A DNA stretch of 64,000 nt from Candidatus Gastranaerophilales bacterium (GTDB taxonomy: Bacteria > Cyanobacteriota > Vampirovibrionia > Gastranaerophilales > Gastranaerophilaceae). A program made the translations under genes and the position numbers. The notes below the pieces were generated by a model. It had not been told where the DNA came from, did not search any database, and saw nothing but the letters and a program-made list of their open reading frames with translations. The stretch lies in the NCBI GenBank assembly GCA_944323425.1, contig CALUSL010000001.1, positions 1 to 64,000 on the forward strand, in the 5' to 3' direction. Position 1 is the first letter of the stretch. Every line of letters begins with the position of its first letter. This document shows, piece by piece, positions 8,206-15,920 of the stretch.

Positions 8206-9087
8206 GTGGCAGTTAATTCAGGAAACTTAAAAAGAAAACAAAAGGTCTCAAAAGCAGACCTGAAAGTCGTTCAAAAAGAAGAGGTGCTGACCAAGCCCTA
8301 CAATGATATAAATCTTAAAAAATGGAAAGAATATGACCATATTCTCACAGGAACACTCTGGGAATTTCCGTCAAGAGATAGAGAACACGGGCATTCTAAT
8401 GATTATCATGGAAACTATATTCCTCAAATTGCCCAGCAGTTATATGAAAGGTTTTCTAAAAAGAATGATATAATTCTTGACATGTTCTTCGGCTCAGGAA
8501 CCTCCGGTATTGAAGCGATAAATATGAACAGACGCTGTATCGGTGTTGAGTTGAAACAAGAACTATGTGACTACGTAAGTGAAAAATTTACTCCCAAACA
8601 GCTGGTAACTGATGTAAATATTATTTGCGGCGACAGTGCTTCCGAGTCAGTTCTAGATAAAATTCAAGCCAGACTGGATATTATGGGTTCTGAAAAGGCT
8701 CAATTTTTAATGCTTCATCCTCCGTATGATGATATTATTAAATTTTCAGATAAGAAAGAGGATCTTTCTAACTGTTCATCTACCGAGGAATTTTATAATT
8801 TATTTGAAAAAGTAGCAAGAAACGGATATGAAAAACTCGAAAAAGGCAGGTTTGCCGCTCTGATTATCGGTGATAAATACGCCAAAGGACAGTATTATCC
8901 ACTGAGTTTCGGATGTATGGAGCGCATGAACAGAGCAGGGTTTATTACCAAAGCTGTTATTGTAAAAGATATTCAGGGTAATGAACGTGCAAAGGGCAAG
9001 AATGCTTCGTTGTGGAGATATCGCGCTTTGTATGGCGGATTTTATATATTTAAACATGAATACGTGATGATTTTTCAAAAACCATGA
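8206..9087 (+). CDS. Orphan DNA methyltransferase (N4/N6 amino type)
   Basis: A SAM-dependent methyltransferase of the DNA N4-cytosine/N6-adenine type. The SAM-binding motif I is ILDMFFGSGTSGIEA (residues ~92-106), preceded by a block like those in such enzymes (HSNDYHGNYIPQIA). The catalytic motif IV is MLHPPYDDIIKF near 170, with His in place of the more common Asp, Asn or Ser. I recall related proteins that also have HPPY. The tail LWRYRALYGGFYIFKHEY is also characteristic of them. The order motif I then IV differs from the common beta-class order. GTG 8206 is preceded by AGGGG. It overlaps the next gene by ATGA. No restriction enzyme lies nearby, so a regulatory or protective role is likelier than restriction-modification. 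The target sequence is unknown. Confidence 0.78.
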   Translation: MAVNSGNLKRKQKVSKADLKVVQKEEVLTKPYNDINLKKWKEYDHILTGTLWEFPSRDREHGHSNDYHGNYIPQIAQQLYERFSKKNDIILDMFFGSGTSGIEAINMNRRCIGVELKQELCDYVSEKFTPKQLVTDVNIICGDSASESVLDKIQARLDIMGSEKAQFLMLHPPYDDIIKFSDKKEDLSNCSSTEEFYNLFEKVARNGYEKLEKGRFAALIIGDKYAKGQYYPLSFGCMERMNRAGFITKAVIVKDIQGNERAKGKNASLWRYRALYGGFYIFKHEYVMIFQKP

Positions 9088-9737
9088 GATATAACAATAT
9101 AATTTTTGATTTAGATGGAACGCTTCTAAATACTCTTTATGACTTGAAAGAAAGTACAAATTTTGCTTTGCATAAATACGGATATCCCGAAAGAACTATA
9201 GAAGAAGTGAGAATGTTTGTCGGAAACGGGGTTGCAAAACTTATAGAAAGAGCATTGCCGGATGGCTGTGAAAATCCGGATTATGAAAGCTGTCTCAGGG
9301 ATTTCAAAGCTGACTATAAAATAAGAATGTATGAGCATACAAAACCTTATGACGGAATACTTGAGATGCTGGAGAAAATTCAGTATGCGGGGATAAAAGC
9401 TGCTGTTGTTTCAAATAAATTTGACGCAGCTGTAAAAGAATTGTGTGAAAGGTATTTTGGGAAAAGAATATCTGTTGCAATTGGTGAATCAGAAAATGTC
9501 AGGAAAAAGCCTGCTCCGGATAGTGTTTTCCGTGCAATGGAACTTCTGGGTGCGGATAAAGAAAAAACTGTGTACTGTGGTGACTCAGATGTTGACGTTG
9601 AGACAGCTAAAAATTCAGGATTATCCTGTATAGGCGTTAGCTGGGGATTTAGAGACAGAAAACTTCTTGAGCAAATGGGGGCAGATTATATTGTTGATAG
9701 TGCGTATGAACTACTTTCCTTGTTGCTGAATAAATAA
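9084..9737 (+). CDS. HAD-family phosphatase, phosphoglycolate phosphatase-like
   Basis: A HAD hydrolase with motif I IIFDLDGTLLNT (nucleophile Asp, residues ~6-17), motif II around VVSNK (Ser/Asn), motif III Lys in VRKKPAPD and motif IV YCGDSDVDVETAKNSG. The helical cap between motifs I and II and the 217-residue length fit Gph-type phosphoglycolate phosphatases and the closely related PpaX/nucleotidase proteins. Substrate cannot be told from sequence. Its start overlaps the methyltransferase stop (ATGA), indicating co-translation, although the two functions are not obviously related. Confidence 0.88.
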   Translation: MRYNNIIFDLDGTLLNTLYDLKESTNFALHKYGYPERTIEEVRMFVGNGVAKLIERALPDGCENPDYESCLRDFKADYKIRMYEHTKPYDGILEMLEKIQYAGIKAAVVSNKFDAAVKELCERYFGKRISVAIGESENVRKKPAPDSVFRAMELLGADKEKTVYCGDSDVDVETAKNSGLSCIGVSWGFRDRKLLEQMGADYIVDSAYELLSLLLNK

Positions 9738-9754
9738 AAACTTATAATAAGATT

Positions 9755-10453
9755 ATGAATGTTAGTGCGAATGATAAAAAGCAGCTAAATATAATTATAG
9801 TCGTAATGATAATTATATTTTCTTTTTTGGTATTTTTTACTAAAGATAATAGCGGATATAAACCGAGACAAGTACCTATACCCAAATTATATGAGCCGGA
9901 GCAAATGAATTTGCCTCCGGAATATAAATTGTCATTAACCGGACAGAGGGATGTAAAAAATCAGGATGTTTTTATTTATGCACAGGCTTATTACAAAATT
10001 CATTGCAGAGTTGTTCATATAATGCCATATTATATGGGAGTAAGCGGAGGACTTGCACCGGTCGATTTTGCTGTGGTTTGGGGTGAACTGGTAAAAAAAG
10101 AAAATTATACGAATATTGATTTTAGGCAGTCAGGACGGTGGGCATATTTTCGACCTAAAAAAACAAGCCTGTATGATAATGAATTTATTGGTACTCATTT
10201 TGCAAATATGCATATTATCCCGGCTGATAGAAATGTATTCTCCGGACTTAAAAAAGTTGAAAAGTACGATGAAATATATATGGAAGGATATCTTGTTAAT
10301 ATTGAATCATTTGAAAACGGAAGATGCACTATGACCTGGAATAGTAGTCTATCGAGAAATGACAAAGGTAATGGAGCGTGTGAGATTATGTTTGTTACAA
10401 AAATTATTACAAAATATGGAGAATTTGTTAGTGCGAAGAATCAAAATAAGTAA
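9755..10453 (+). CDS. Membrane-anchored protein of unknown function
   Basis: I do not recognise the family. A short charged N-terminus is followed by one hydrophobic segment (residues ~12-28: IIIVVMIIIFSFLVFF), which would anchor a ~200-residue domain outside the cytoplasm. That domain is rich in Tyr, Phe and Trp, with VVWGELVKKENY, FRQSGRWAYF and two Cys (about positions 83 and 208) that could form a disulfide. It follows the phosphatase after 17 bases and precedes a second membrane-anchored unknown, so the two may form an envelope pair. Confidence 0.72.
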   Translation: MNVSANDKKQLNIIIVVMIIIFSFLVFFTKDNSGYKPRQVPIPKLYEPEQMNLPPEYKLSLTGQRDVKNQDVFIYAQAYYKIHCRVVHIMPYYMGVSGGLAPVDFAVVWGELVKKENYTNIDFRQSGRWAYFRPKKTSLYDNEFIGTHFANMHIIPADRNVFSGLKKVEKYDEIYMEGYLVNIESFENGRCTMTWNSSLSRNDKGNGACEIMFVTKIITKYGEFVSAKNQNK

Positions 10454-10513
10454 ATGTTTTGCTTGCACGATACATTGTCAATTGTTAGAATAAATTTATT
10501 ATACGGAGGCAAA

Positions 10514-11020
10514 ATGCAAAAAATTATAAAAATAATGAATTTTCTTATTATATGTGCGATTTTGTTCACAATCTTTTATTACAATAAAAATCATAAACAT
10601 CAAACACAGGGTGTCAAAAAATCTTATAATCATCCGGGAGCTACTTATTTTCCGTATTCTGTTTTTAATTCAACAAAAGAAAGTGATCTTTTGTATGAAA
10701 TAATGAGCGGAGACTCTAAAAATTTAATTTATTTTAGAGATACAAGACCGGAGGATTATAGAATAGCGTTTGAAAAACTTTTTGCTCAACATGCAATGAA
10801 TCCTTATTATCATTATGTGTCAATGTATTCACCCAAAAGTGAAGAGATAAAATGTGCAGACGGAACTCAAAATTGTATGATATATTTCTTTATGCGTTAT
10901 TGCGCGCCTTCGAGAGCTGTCATGTGTATAATTAATCCAATGACAAAAGAAATTATGCCTGTTCCCTACGGTGAGCCGGAACAGGTAATCCAATTTCTTG
11001 AAAAACATAAGAATTGGTAG
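10514..11020 (+). CDS. Membrane-anchored small protein of unknown function
   Basis: The frame opens at 10454, but ATG 10514 is preceded by ACGGAGG at ideal spacing and begins a normal membrane anchor (MQKIIKIMNFLIICAILFTIFYY), so it is preferred, giving 168 residues. The outside domain contains three Cys (CADGTQNC and YCAPSRAVMC regions) and ends GEPEQVIQFLEKHKNW, which faintly resembles the last strand and helix of thioredoxin-like folds; this is only an impression. It ends 1 base before the stop of the opposing permease gene. Confidence 0.7.
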   Translation: MQKIIKIMNFLIICAILFTIFYYNKNHKHQTQGVKKSYNHPGATYFPYSVFNSTKESDLLYEIMSGDSKNLIYFRDTRPEDYRIAFEKLFAQHAMNPYYHYVSMYSPKSEEIKCADGTQNCMIYFFMRYCAPSRAVMCIINPMTKEIMPVPYGEPEQVIQFLEKHKNW

Positions 11021-11021
11021 T

Positions 11022-11864
11022 TTAGCCTTTTATGGCTCCATCATTTTCACCTGAGATAAAATATCGCTGCATTGCAATAAAAAATATTAAAATAGGAATA
11101 GTTGCAATAATTGAGCCGGCTGCTATATATCTCCAGTTTGCACTGAACATTCCTTGAAGGTCATTTACCCCTACAGGCAGTGTATATAGCGCCTTTTTAG
11201 TCAGGACAATACTTGGCCAGAGAAATTCTCCCCAGGAACCAATAAAGGTAAAGATAGCCAGTACAGCAAGAGTCGGTTTTACCATAGGTATTAATATTTT
11301 CCACCAGATTTGAAATACGTTACATCCGTCTACAAATGCGGCTTCTTCTAACTCTTTCGGGATTGCTAGAAATGCCTGACGCATTAAAAATATACCGAAC
11401 GCATTTACTGCAAACGGGAGAATCAACCCGAGAAACCCCATAAAATTGTTTACTGAATCAACCATATTCAGTTTTAAAATAATAAGGTATACAGGCAACA
11501 TTATTGCCTGAAACGGTATCATTATTGTTGATAAAAGAAGATAAAAAACGGGTTTTTTCCCTTTAAAATCCATTCTTGCCAGTGGATAAGCAGCGAGAGC
11601 TGAAAATATCAGGTTTAATAATACTGTAAATCCAGCAACTATCATACTGTTCCAGAAGTAAAGCATAAAAGGAATCTGTTTCCACACTCCGGTAAAGTTT
11701 GCCCAGGTAAATTGTTCAGGAATAAATACCGGTGGATACTGAAATATATTTTCATCAGGTCCCTTAAGCGCTGTTGATAAAAGCCAGATAAAAGGAAATA
11801 TAGACAGCAGTGATACAAAAATCAGTATTAGATGTGAAAAAAATCCTTTAGTATGGCTTTTCAT
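11022..11864 (-). CDS. Sugar ABC transporter permease, MalG type
   Basis: A 280-residue inner-membrane permease of the CUT1 carbohydrate transporter family with six predicted membrane segments. The cytoplasmic coupling loop (EAA motif) is clear: EEAAFVDGCNVFQIWWKILIPM near residues 180-200, the site that contacts the ATPase. The end SGENDGAIKG is typical of MalG-like proteins. It lies downstream of, and overlaps by one base, the MalF-type partner. No substrate-binding protein or ATPase gene is in the window, so these must be supplied from elsewhere. The sugar cannot be deduced. Confidence 0.92.
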   Translation of the reverse strand: MKSHTKGFFSHLILIFVSLLSIFPFIWLLSTALKGPDENIFQYPPVFIPEQFTWANFTGVWKQIPFMLYFWNSMIVAGFTVLLNLIFSALAAYPLARMDFKGKKPVFYLLLSTIMIPFQAIMLPVYLIILKLNMVDSVNNFMGFLGLILPFAVNAFGIFLMRQAFLAIPKELEEAAFVDGCNVFQIWWKILIPMVKPTLAVLAIFTFIGSWGEFLWPSIVLTKKALYTLPVGVNDLQGMFSANWRYIAAGSIIATIPILIFFIAMQRYFISGENDGAIKG

Positions 11865-12736
11865 TACAACTGGTACCTCTTCTTTTCGAAAAATACAAAA
11901 TTTACTATGGAAATTACAAGCACTATTACAAGCAATATTACTGATGCAGCAGAAGCAATTCCCAGATCCAGATTCTCAAAAGCTCTTTCGTAGATGTAGT
12001 ACACTATTGTCTTTGAAGAGTCCAGCGGTCCACCTTTTGTCATAACATATATTTCAGCAAAAACTTTCATTGCTGAAATACATGATATTGTCGTGACAAG
12101 ACCGACCGTAGGCATAAGATGAGGAATTGTTACCGTAAGATGTTTTGTTATGATATTTGCCCCGTCTACATCACAAGCTTCATATAAATCTTTTGGCACA
12201 CTCATTAGTGCAGAAAGATATATCATCATATAATATCCTATACCTTTCCATACCGTTACTATTATTACTGAATATAAAGCAACATTCGGATCCGTCAACC
12301 ATCCCAGAGGTGGAAGATGAAATAATTCCAGTATGTAGTTAAGAATACCCTGCTGGGCATACAGCCATTTAAACGCAATTGCCGCTACAACAATAGAAAC
12401 GATTACCGGCAGATATATGAGAATTTTATATAAAGTGATACCTCTGATTTTTTGATTAAGCATTATCGCTAAAATCAAAGGTATAATAGCCAGAAGCGGA
12501 ACTGCTACTATCATATATATAAAAGTATTTATCAAGACTTTGTAAAATACCGGTGATTTTATAAGCGTAATGTAATTGGCAAGTGAAACAAAATGAGGGT
12601 GATATATATTTGTATTGTAATCAAAAAAACTAAGAATAATCGTTTCAAAAAACGGTATAAAAAAGAACAGAATCAATATGACTCCAGCCGGAATGAGAAA
12701 CAAATACGGTACATATTTTTTATAATACTTGTACAT
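11864..12736 (-). CDS. Sugar ABC transporter permease, MalF type
   Basis: The 290-residue partner permease with six membrane segments and the EAA loop YEACDVDGANIITKHLTVTIP near residues 190-210. Short MalF proteins of this size are common in CUT1 transporters for oligosaccharides. The ATG is preceded by no Shine-Dalgarno sequence; instead a promoter -10 box ends only seven bases upstream, so the message may be leaderless. It begins a two-gene operon with the MalG-type permease. Confidence 0.92.
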   Translation of the reverse strand: MYKYYKKYVPYLFLIPAGVILILFFFIPFFETIILSFFDYNTNIYHPHFVSLANYITLIKSPVFYKVLINTFIYMIVAVPLLAIIPLILAIMLNQKIRGITLYKILIYLPVIVSIVVAAIAFKWLYAQQGILNYILELFHLPPLGWLTDPNVALYSVIIVTVWKGIGYYMMIYLSALMSVPKDLYEACDVDGANIITKHLTVTIPHLMPTVGLVTTISCISAMKVFAEIYVMTKGGPLDSSKTIVYYIYERAFENLDLGIASAASVILLVIVLVISIVNFVFFEKKRYQL

Positions 12737-12743
12737 TGTAATA

Positions 12744-12772
12744 ATTATAGATATTTAAAACCGTATTTGCAA
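12744..12772 (-). promoter_or_regulatory. Promoter of the permease operon, next to the start codon
   Basis: On the minus strand, TTGCAA (12772-12767) is followed after exactly 17 bases by a perfect TATAAT (12749-12744). Only seven bases separate TATAAT from the ATG at 12736, so transcription should begin at or within a base or two of the start codon. Confidence 0.6.
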
Positions 12773-12787
12773 GCCTTAAACCGGTGA

Positions 12788-12825
12788 TAAAAAACGATTT
12801 TCAATTTTTATTGAAAATCGTTTTT
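12788..12825 (-). terminator. Strong intrinsic terminator of the glycine-zipper protein gene
   Basis: A perfect 16-bp stem (12790-12805 with 12810-12825) with a TTTT loop. A and T runs flank both sides, so it could act in both directions. It lies 29 bases after the stop of the leftward gene at 12854 and insulates the permease promoter. Confidence 0.88.
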
Positions 12826-12853
12826 ATATATGAAATTATGAAATTGTTCGAGT

Positions 12854-14113
12854 TTATACAGCCGGCTGTAGCGGGGTTGATGCGCTAAATGGATTTTTGG
12901 GGGTTGTTGTTTGAGATTCTGCCTGAGCTGTTTGTGTCGTTGGAATAGAATATATAGATGCATTTTGTCTCATCTGATTGTATATGTTCATATCGTATGT
13001 TGATCCGTTAAATCCGGGAACGACCGGAACGAACGGCAAAGCTGCAGTTACAGTTTGCTGTGGTGTATATTGAGGATAAGCCGGAGTTTGCGGTTGTTGT
13101 TGAACTGGCTGTTGTGTTTGTTGATTTTGTTGCTCTGCTTCATTTGTCTTTGTTTCGTTTAATATATTGTTTGCTGAATCAAGAGCAGCCAGTGCCTCTT
13201 TGTTTTGTGGATCGATTTTCAATATTTCATTTGCATAATCTATTGATGTTTGCGCAAGCTGTTTTTGACTTTCTTCATTATTTTCTATTTGAGCTGTTTG
13301 TTCCGCAAGCTGTTTTTCTTTAAGTAATTCTACTTCTGACTTTCCGGTAAGTTCTGTTGCTGCTTTACCTGCAAAATGACATGCGATTGCACCGCCAAGG
13401 AAGCCTCCAACGAATTTTCCTATTGCTGTTCCAATTCCCGGACAAAGTGCAGTACCGATTGCCATACCGGCGGCAGAACCGACTGCTTCACCTGCAAGCC
13501 ATCCTGCTGTATTTGCAACAATTTTGGTTCCAGATTTTGCAATCTGTTTGAAACCTGATTTTGCACCGCCCTGTTGAAATGCCGGAACAACTTCAGTGAA
13601 TGTATTCATTAATCCTTCAGCTGCAATCATAAATCCTGCGCCCGAACGACCCATTAGTTGACCGAATCCGGTTGGTCTAATTTTTTTATAACCCGGAATA
13701 TAATCCAGCGCTTTTCCGAACCAATTTCTTGGTTGAGCCTGAATGGCTGCTTTTTCAGCCGGTGTTATGCCTTTAAATAATGTACCTGTATAATCTTTTA
13801 TACCTTTAACGAAATTTTTCGGGATATTTTTTCCGTTTGCAGCAAGGGCTTCTGTTTTTAAATTTGTCGCAGCCCCTTTCAAATCACCTCTGTTTTTTAC
13901 AAGCCATGGGACTCCTTTTATGCCTCCGAATATAGCAAGCGGTGGAAGTGTCCAGAGTACGGTGGAACCGAGTGTAGGCTGCTGTGCTGTTATTGATTCC
14001 CCATTAACAAATTTTACAAGATTTCCTACGTCATTAGTATGAGCTCCAGTTACGGCTTTTAAGCCGTTATACAAAGTAGCATTTGGATTGTAGCCTGAAA
14101 TTCCGTTAGTCAT
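12854..14113 (-). CDS. Lineage-specific glycine-zipper protein of unknown function
   Basis: I do not recognise this 419-residue protein. It begins MTNGISGYNPNATLYNG without a classical signal peptide. A central hydrophobic, Gly/Ala-rich segment (roughly residues 200-245: GEAVGSAAGMAIGTALCPGI, then AIGKFVGGFLGGAIA) has the GxxxG spacing of glycine zippers that insert into membranes. It is followed by a charged helical stretch that could form a coiled coil (LLKEKQLAEQTAQIENNEES) and a long Gln/Pro/Thr-rich tail. A weak TPR-like phrase (ANEILKIDPQNKEALAALD) occurs near residue 290. It sits alone with a strong terminator and an inverted repeat upstream. It could be a pore-forming, exported or structural protein. 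Confidence 0.75.
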   Translation of the reverse strand: MTNGISGYNPNATLYNGLKAVTGAHTNDVGNLVKFVNGESITAQQPTLGSTVLWTLPPLAIFGGIKGVPWLVKNRGDLKGAATNLKTEALAANGKNIPKNFVKGIKDYTGTLFKGITPAEKAAIQAQPRNWFGKALDYIPGYKKIRPTGFGQLMGRSGAGFMIAAEGLMNTFTEVVPAFQQGGAKSGFKQIAKSGTKIVANTAGWLAGEAVGSAAGMAIGTALCPGIGTAIGKFVGGFLGGAIACHFAGKAATELTGKSEVELLKEKQLAEQTAQIENNEESQKQLAQTSIDYANEILKIDPQNKEALAALDSANNILNETKTNEAEQQNQQTQQPVQQQPQTPAYPQYTPQQTVTAALPFVPVVPGFNGSTYDMNIYNQMRQNASIYSIPTTQTAQAESQTTTPKNPFSASTPLQPAV

Positions 14114-14172
14114 TTTACCTACCTGAAAATATAATTAACCTTATATTTATAAAAACATTTTGTGGCTCAAAA

Positions 14173-14197
14173 TTTACAAACTTTGAAATTTTGTAAA
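14173..14197. promoter_or_regulatory. Inverted repeat TTTACAAA-N9-TTTGTAAA
   Basis: Perfect 8-bp arms separated by 9 bases lie between divergent genes, 60 bases upstream of the glycine-zipper gene and 75 upstream of the 5'-nucleotidase. The half-site TTTACAAA also occurs in the direct-repeat element at 3886-3893. It is a candidate protein-binding site. Confidence 0.35.
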
Positions 14198-14271
14198 CAA
14201 TTCTTCATATTGTGGCAAATAAAAATCTTTACAGTATTTTTGCAAGTATGATTCAATGATGGATATAAACT

Positions 14272-15810
14272 ATGCAGGTAAATTTTTTCAATCAATTAAA
14301 ATACAATAGTCGTACCCCTTCTCACAAGCAAACGCAAAATGAGGTCAGGATACAGACGCTGGCATACAATGATGTGCATGGAAACCTTTCTGCACTTGCC
14401 AGACTGAAAACAGAAGTTGACAGATTCGTTTCTTCAAAGCCTTCAGGAGTAATAAGAAATGTTGTGGATGCGGGAGATGCTTCTGTTGGTGCAAATGAAC
14501 AAAAAAACAGAGCAATTGTCGCTATTACAAACCAAATTTCTCCTATGAGATCTCCGGGTAACCACGAATGGGATTTTTACGGAAGCAATGGATATTCAAA
14601 AATGCTTGATAACGCAAAGTTTAAAACCCTTGCATTGAATCTGGTGACAAAGCCTGATAGTGCTTTTCAGGATGATATAGATGCCGGCAGGCTTGCAAAA
14701 TCTCATATTGTTGAAGAAAATGGAGTAAAAGTCGGTTATATAGGACTAATTCCCTGTGATTTAAAAAACAGATTGAACAAACAGTGCAAAGATAATAGCA
14801 CGGATATAGACGTATTACCGTTGAATGAAACGATAAAGGCTGTACAGGAAGAAGTGAATAAGCTCGAATCTCAGGGGGTTAAAATTATTCATGTAATTTC
14901 TCATATGGGATATGATGCCGATGTTGAGCTTATTAAAAATGTTGTGGGTGTTGATGTTGTTAACGGCGGTCACTCTCATACAATGCTGGAAGGTATTGTG
15001 CCCGGGAAAAATTATTTTATATCAAAACGGGGCGAACCGGTGATACTTACTCAGGCATTTAAGAACGGTCATTATGTAGGTTATCTGGATGTTTTGTATA
15101 AAGATGGCGTTATTGATAAAGCAAAATATGAGGTAAAAAATATTGATAACAATTCTCAAAGCCTTGTTGTAAAAATGATTGAGAATATGTATCTTGGGGC
15201 ACCTAAAACAATAGGTGTTATGGCTCATCCTGTAAAGACTCTTCCCGAGTTTGCTCTTGAAGAATCGCCATTAAATTCTTTCTTGTGTGATGGCTATAAA
15301 AAATATACAGGCGCGCAAATTGTGTTTAATAATCTTGGTACAATGAGATACAGCATGCCACAGGGAGAAATTACCGATAGACAGGTTATGGACATTTTGC
15401 CATATTACAACGATGTATTCGTGTACAAATTGAGTGAAAAAGATATAATTACCGCACTTAACGGAGCAATTGATGCTGCCGGTAAATACAAAAGAACAGG
15501 CGCTTTGCAGGTATCCGGGTTGAAATATACAATAGGTCAGAACAACAGGGTAAAAGATGTCTATCTGATTAAAGATGACGGGACTGAAGAAAAATTGAAT
15601 TCTGAAAACCCCGGTTCTGATAAATTCTACACTGTTGCTTATAATTCTTTTCTGGGTGGAGGAACTGAAGGACTCGAAGTTTTGAATGCTCCGGAAAAGA
15701 TTATTTCAAAATGCGACAGAACAGAAACAGACATATTTAGAGACTACATCGCTTCTTTTAACAATCAGCCCATTTCTATTGATAAAACAGGACGTATTAT
15801 TAAAGAATAG
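14272..15810 (+). CDS. 5'-nucleotidase/UshA-like metallophosphoesterase without a signal peptide
   Basis: The calcineurin-type phosphoesterase domain is complete: YNDVHGN (residues ~33-39), VVDAGD, SPGNHEWDF, ISHMGYDAD and VNGGHSHTM give the two-metal site. The C-terminal 5'-nucleotidase domain follows from ~320 (ESPLNSFLCDGYKKYTGAQI, in part; FNNLGTMR; NSFLGGGTEG). Family members hydrolyse nucleotides or sugar nucleotides and are normally periplasmic. Here the N-terminus MQVNFFNQLKYNSRTPSHK is polar with no signal peptide, so it is either cytoplasmic or uses another export signal. The same sort of short N-terminus is seen on the GH77 protein at 60894-63032. Confidence 0.9.
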   Translation: MQVNFFNQLKYNSRTPSHKQTQNEVRIQTLAYNDVHGNLSALARLKTEVDRFVSSKPSGVIRNVVDAGDASVGANEQKNRAIVAITNQISPMRSPGNHEWDFYGSNGYSKMLDNAKFKTLALNLVTKPDSAFQDDIDAGRLAKSHIVEENGVKVGYIGLIPCDLKNRLNKQCKDNSTDIDVLPLNETIKAVQEEVNKLESQGVKIIHVISHMGYDADVELIKNVVGVDVVNGGHSHTMLEGIVPGKNYFISKRGEPVILTQAFKNGHYVGYLDVLYKDGVIDKAKYEVKNIDNNSQSLVVKMIENMYLGAPKTIGVMAHPVKTLPEFALEESPLNSFLCDGYKKYTGAQIVFNNLGTMRYSMPQGEITDRQVMDILPYYNDVFVYKLSEKDIITALNGAIDAAGKYKRTGALQVSGLKYTIGQNNRVKDVYLIKDDGTEEKLNSENPGSDKFYTVAYNSFLGGGTEGLEVLNAPEKIISKCDRTETDIFRDYIASFNNQPISIDKTGRIIKE

Positions 15811-15869
15811 CTTAAAACTCTTTAAAAATAATATACTTGAATGATTAAATATACTTTTGCATTTAATAT

Positions 15870-15890
15870 TATACTAAAGTATAGTATAAT
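15870..15890 (+). promoter_or_regulatory. Inverted repeat TATACTAAAGTATA beside a TATAAT box
   Basis: TATACT-AA-AGTATA (15870-15883) is a perfect inverted repeat, followed at 15885-15890 by TATAAT, 31 bases before the response regulator start. A repressor bound here would cover the spacer and block the promoter. It may be an autoregulatory site. Confidence 0.5.
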
Positions 15891-15920
15891 ATTATTATTG
15901 TTAAATATCAGGATTTTTTT

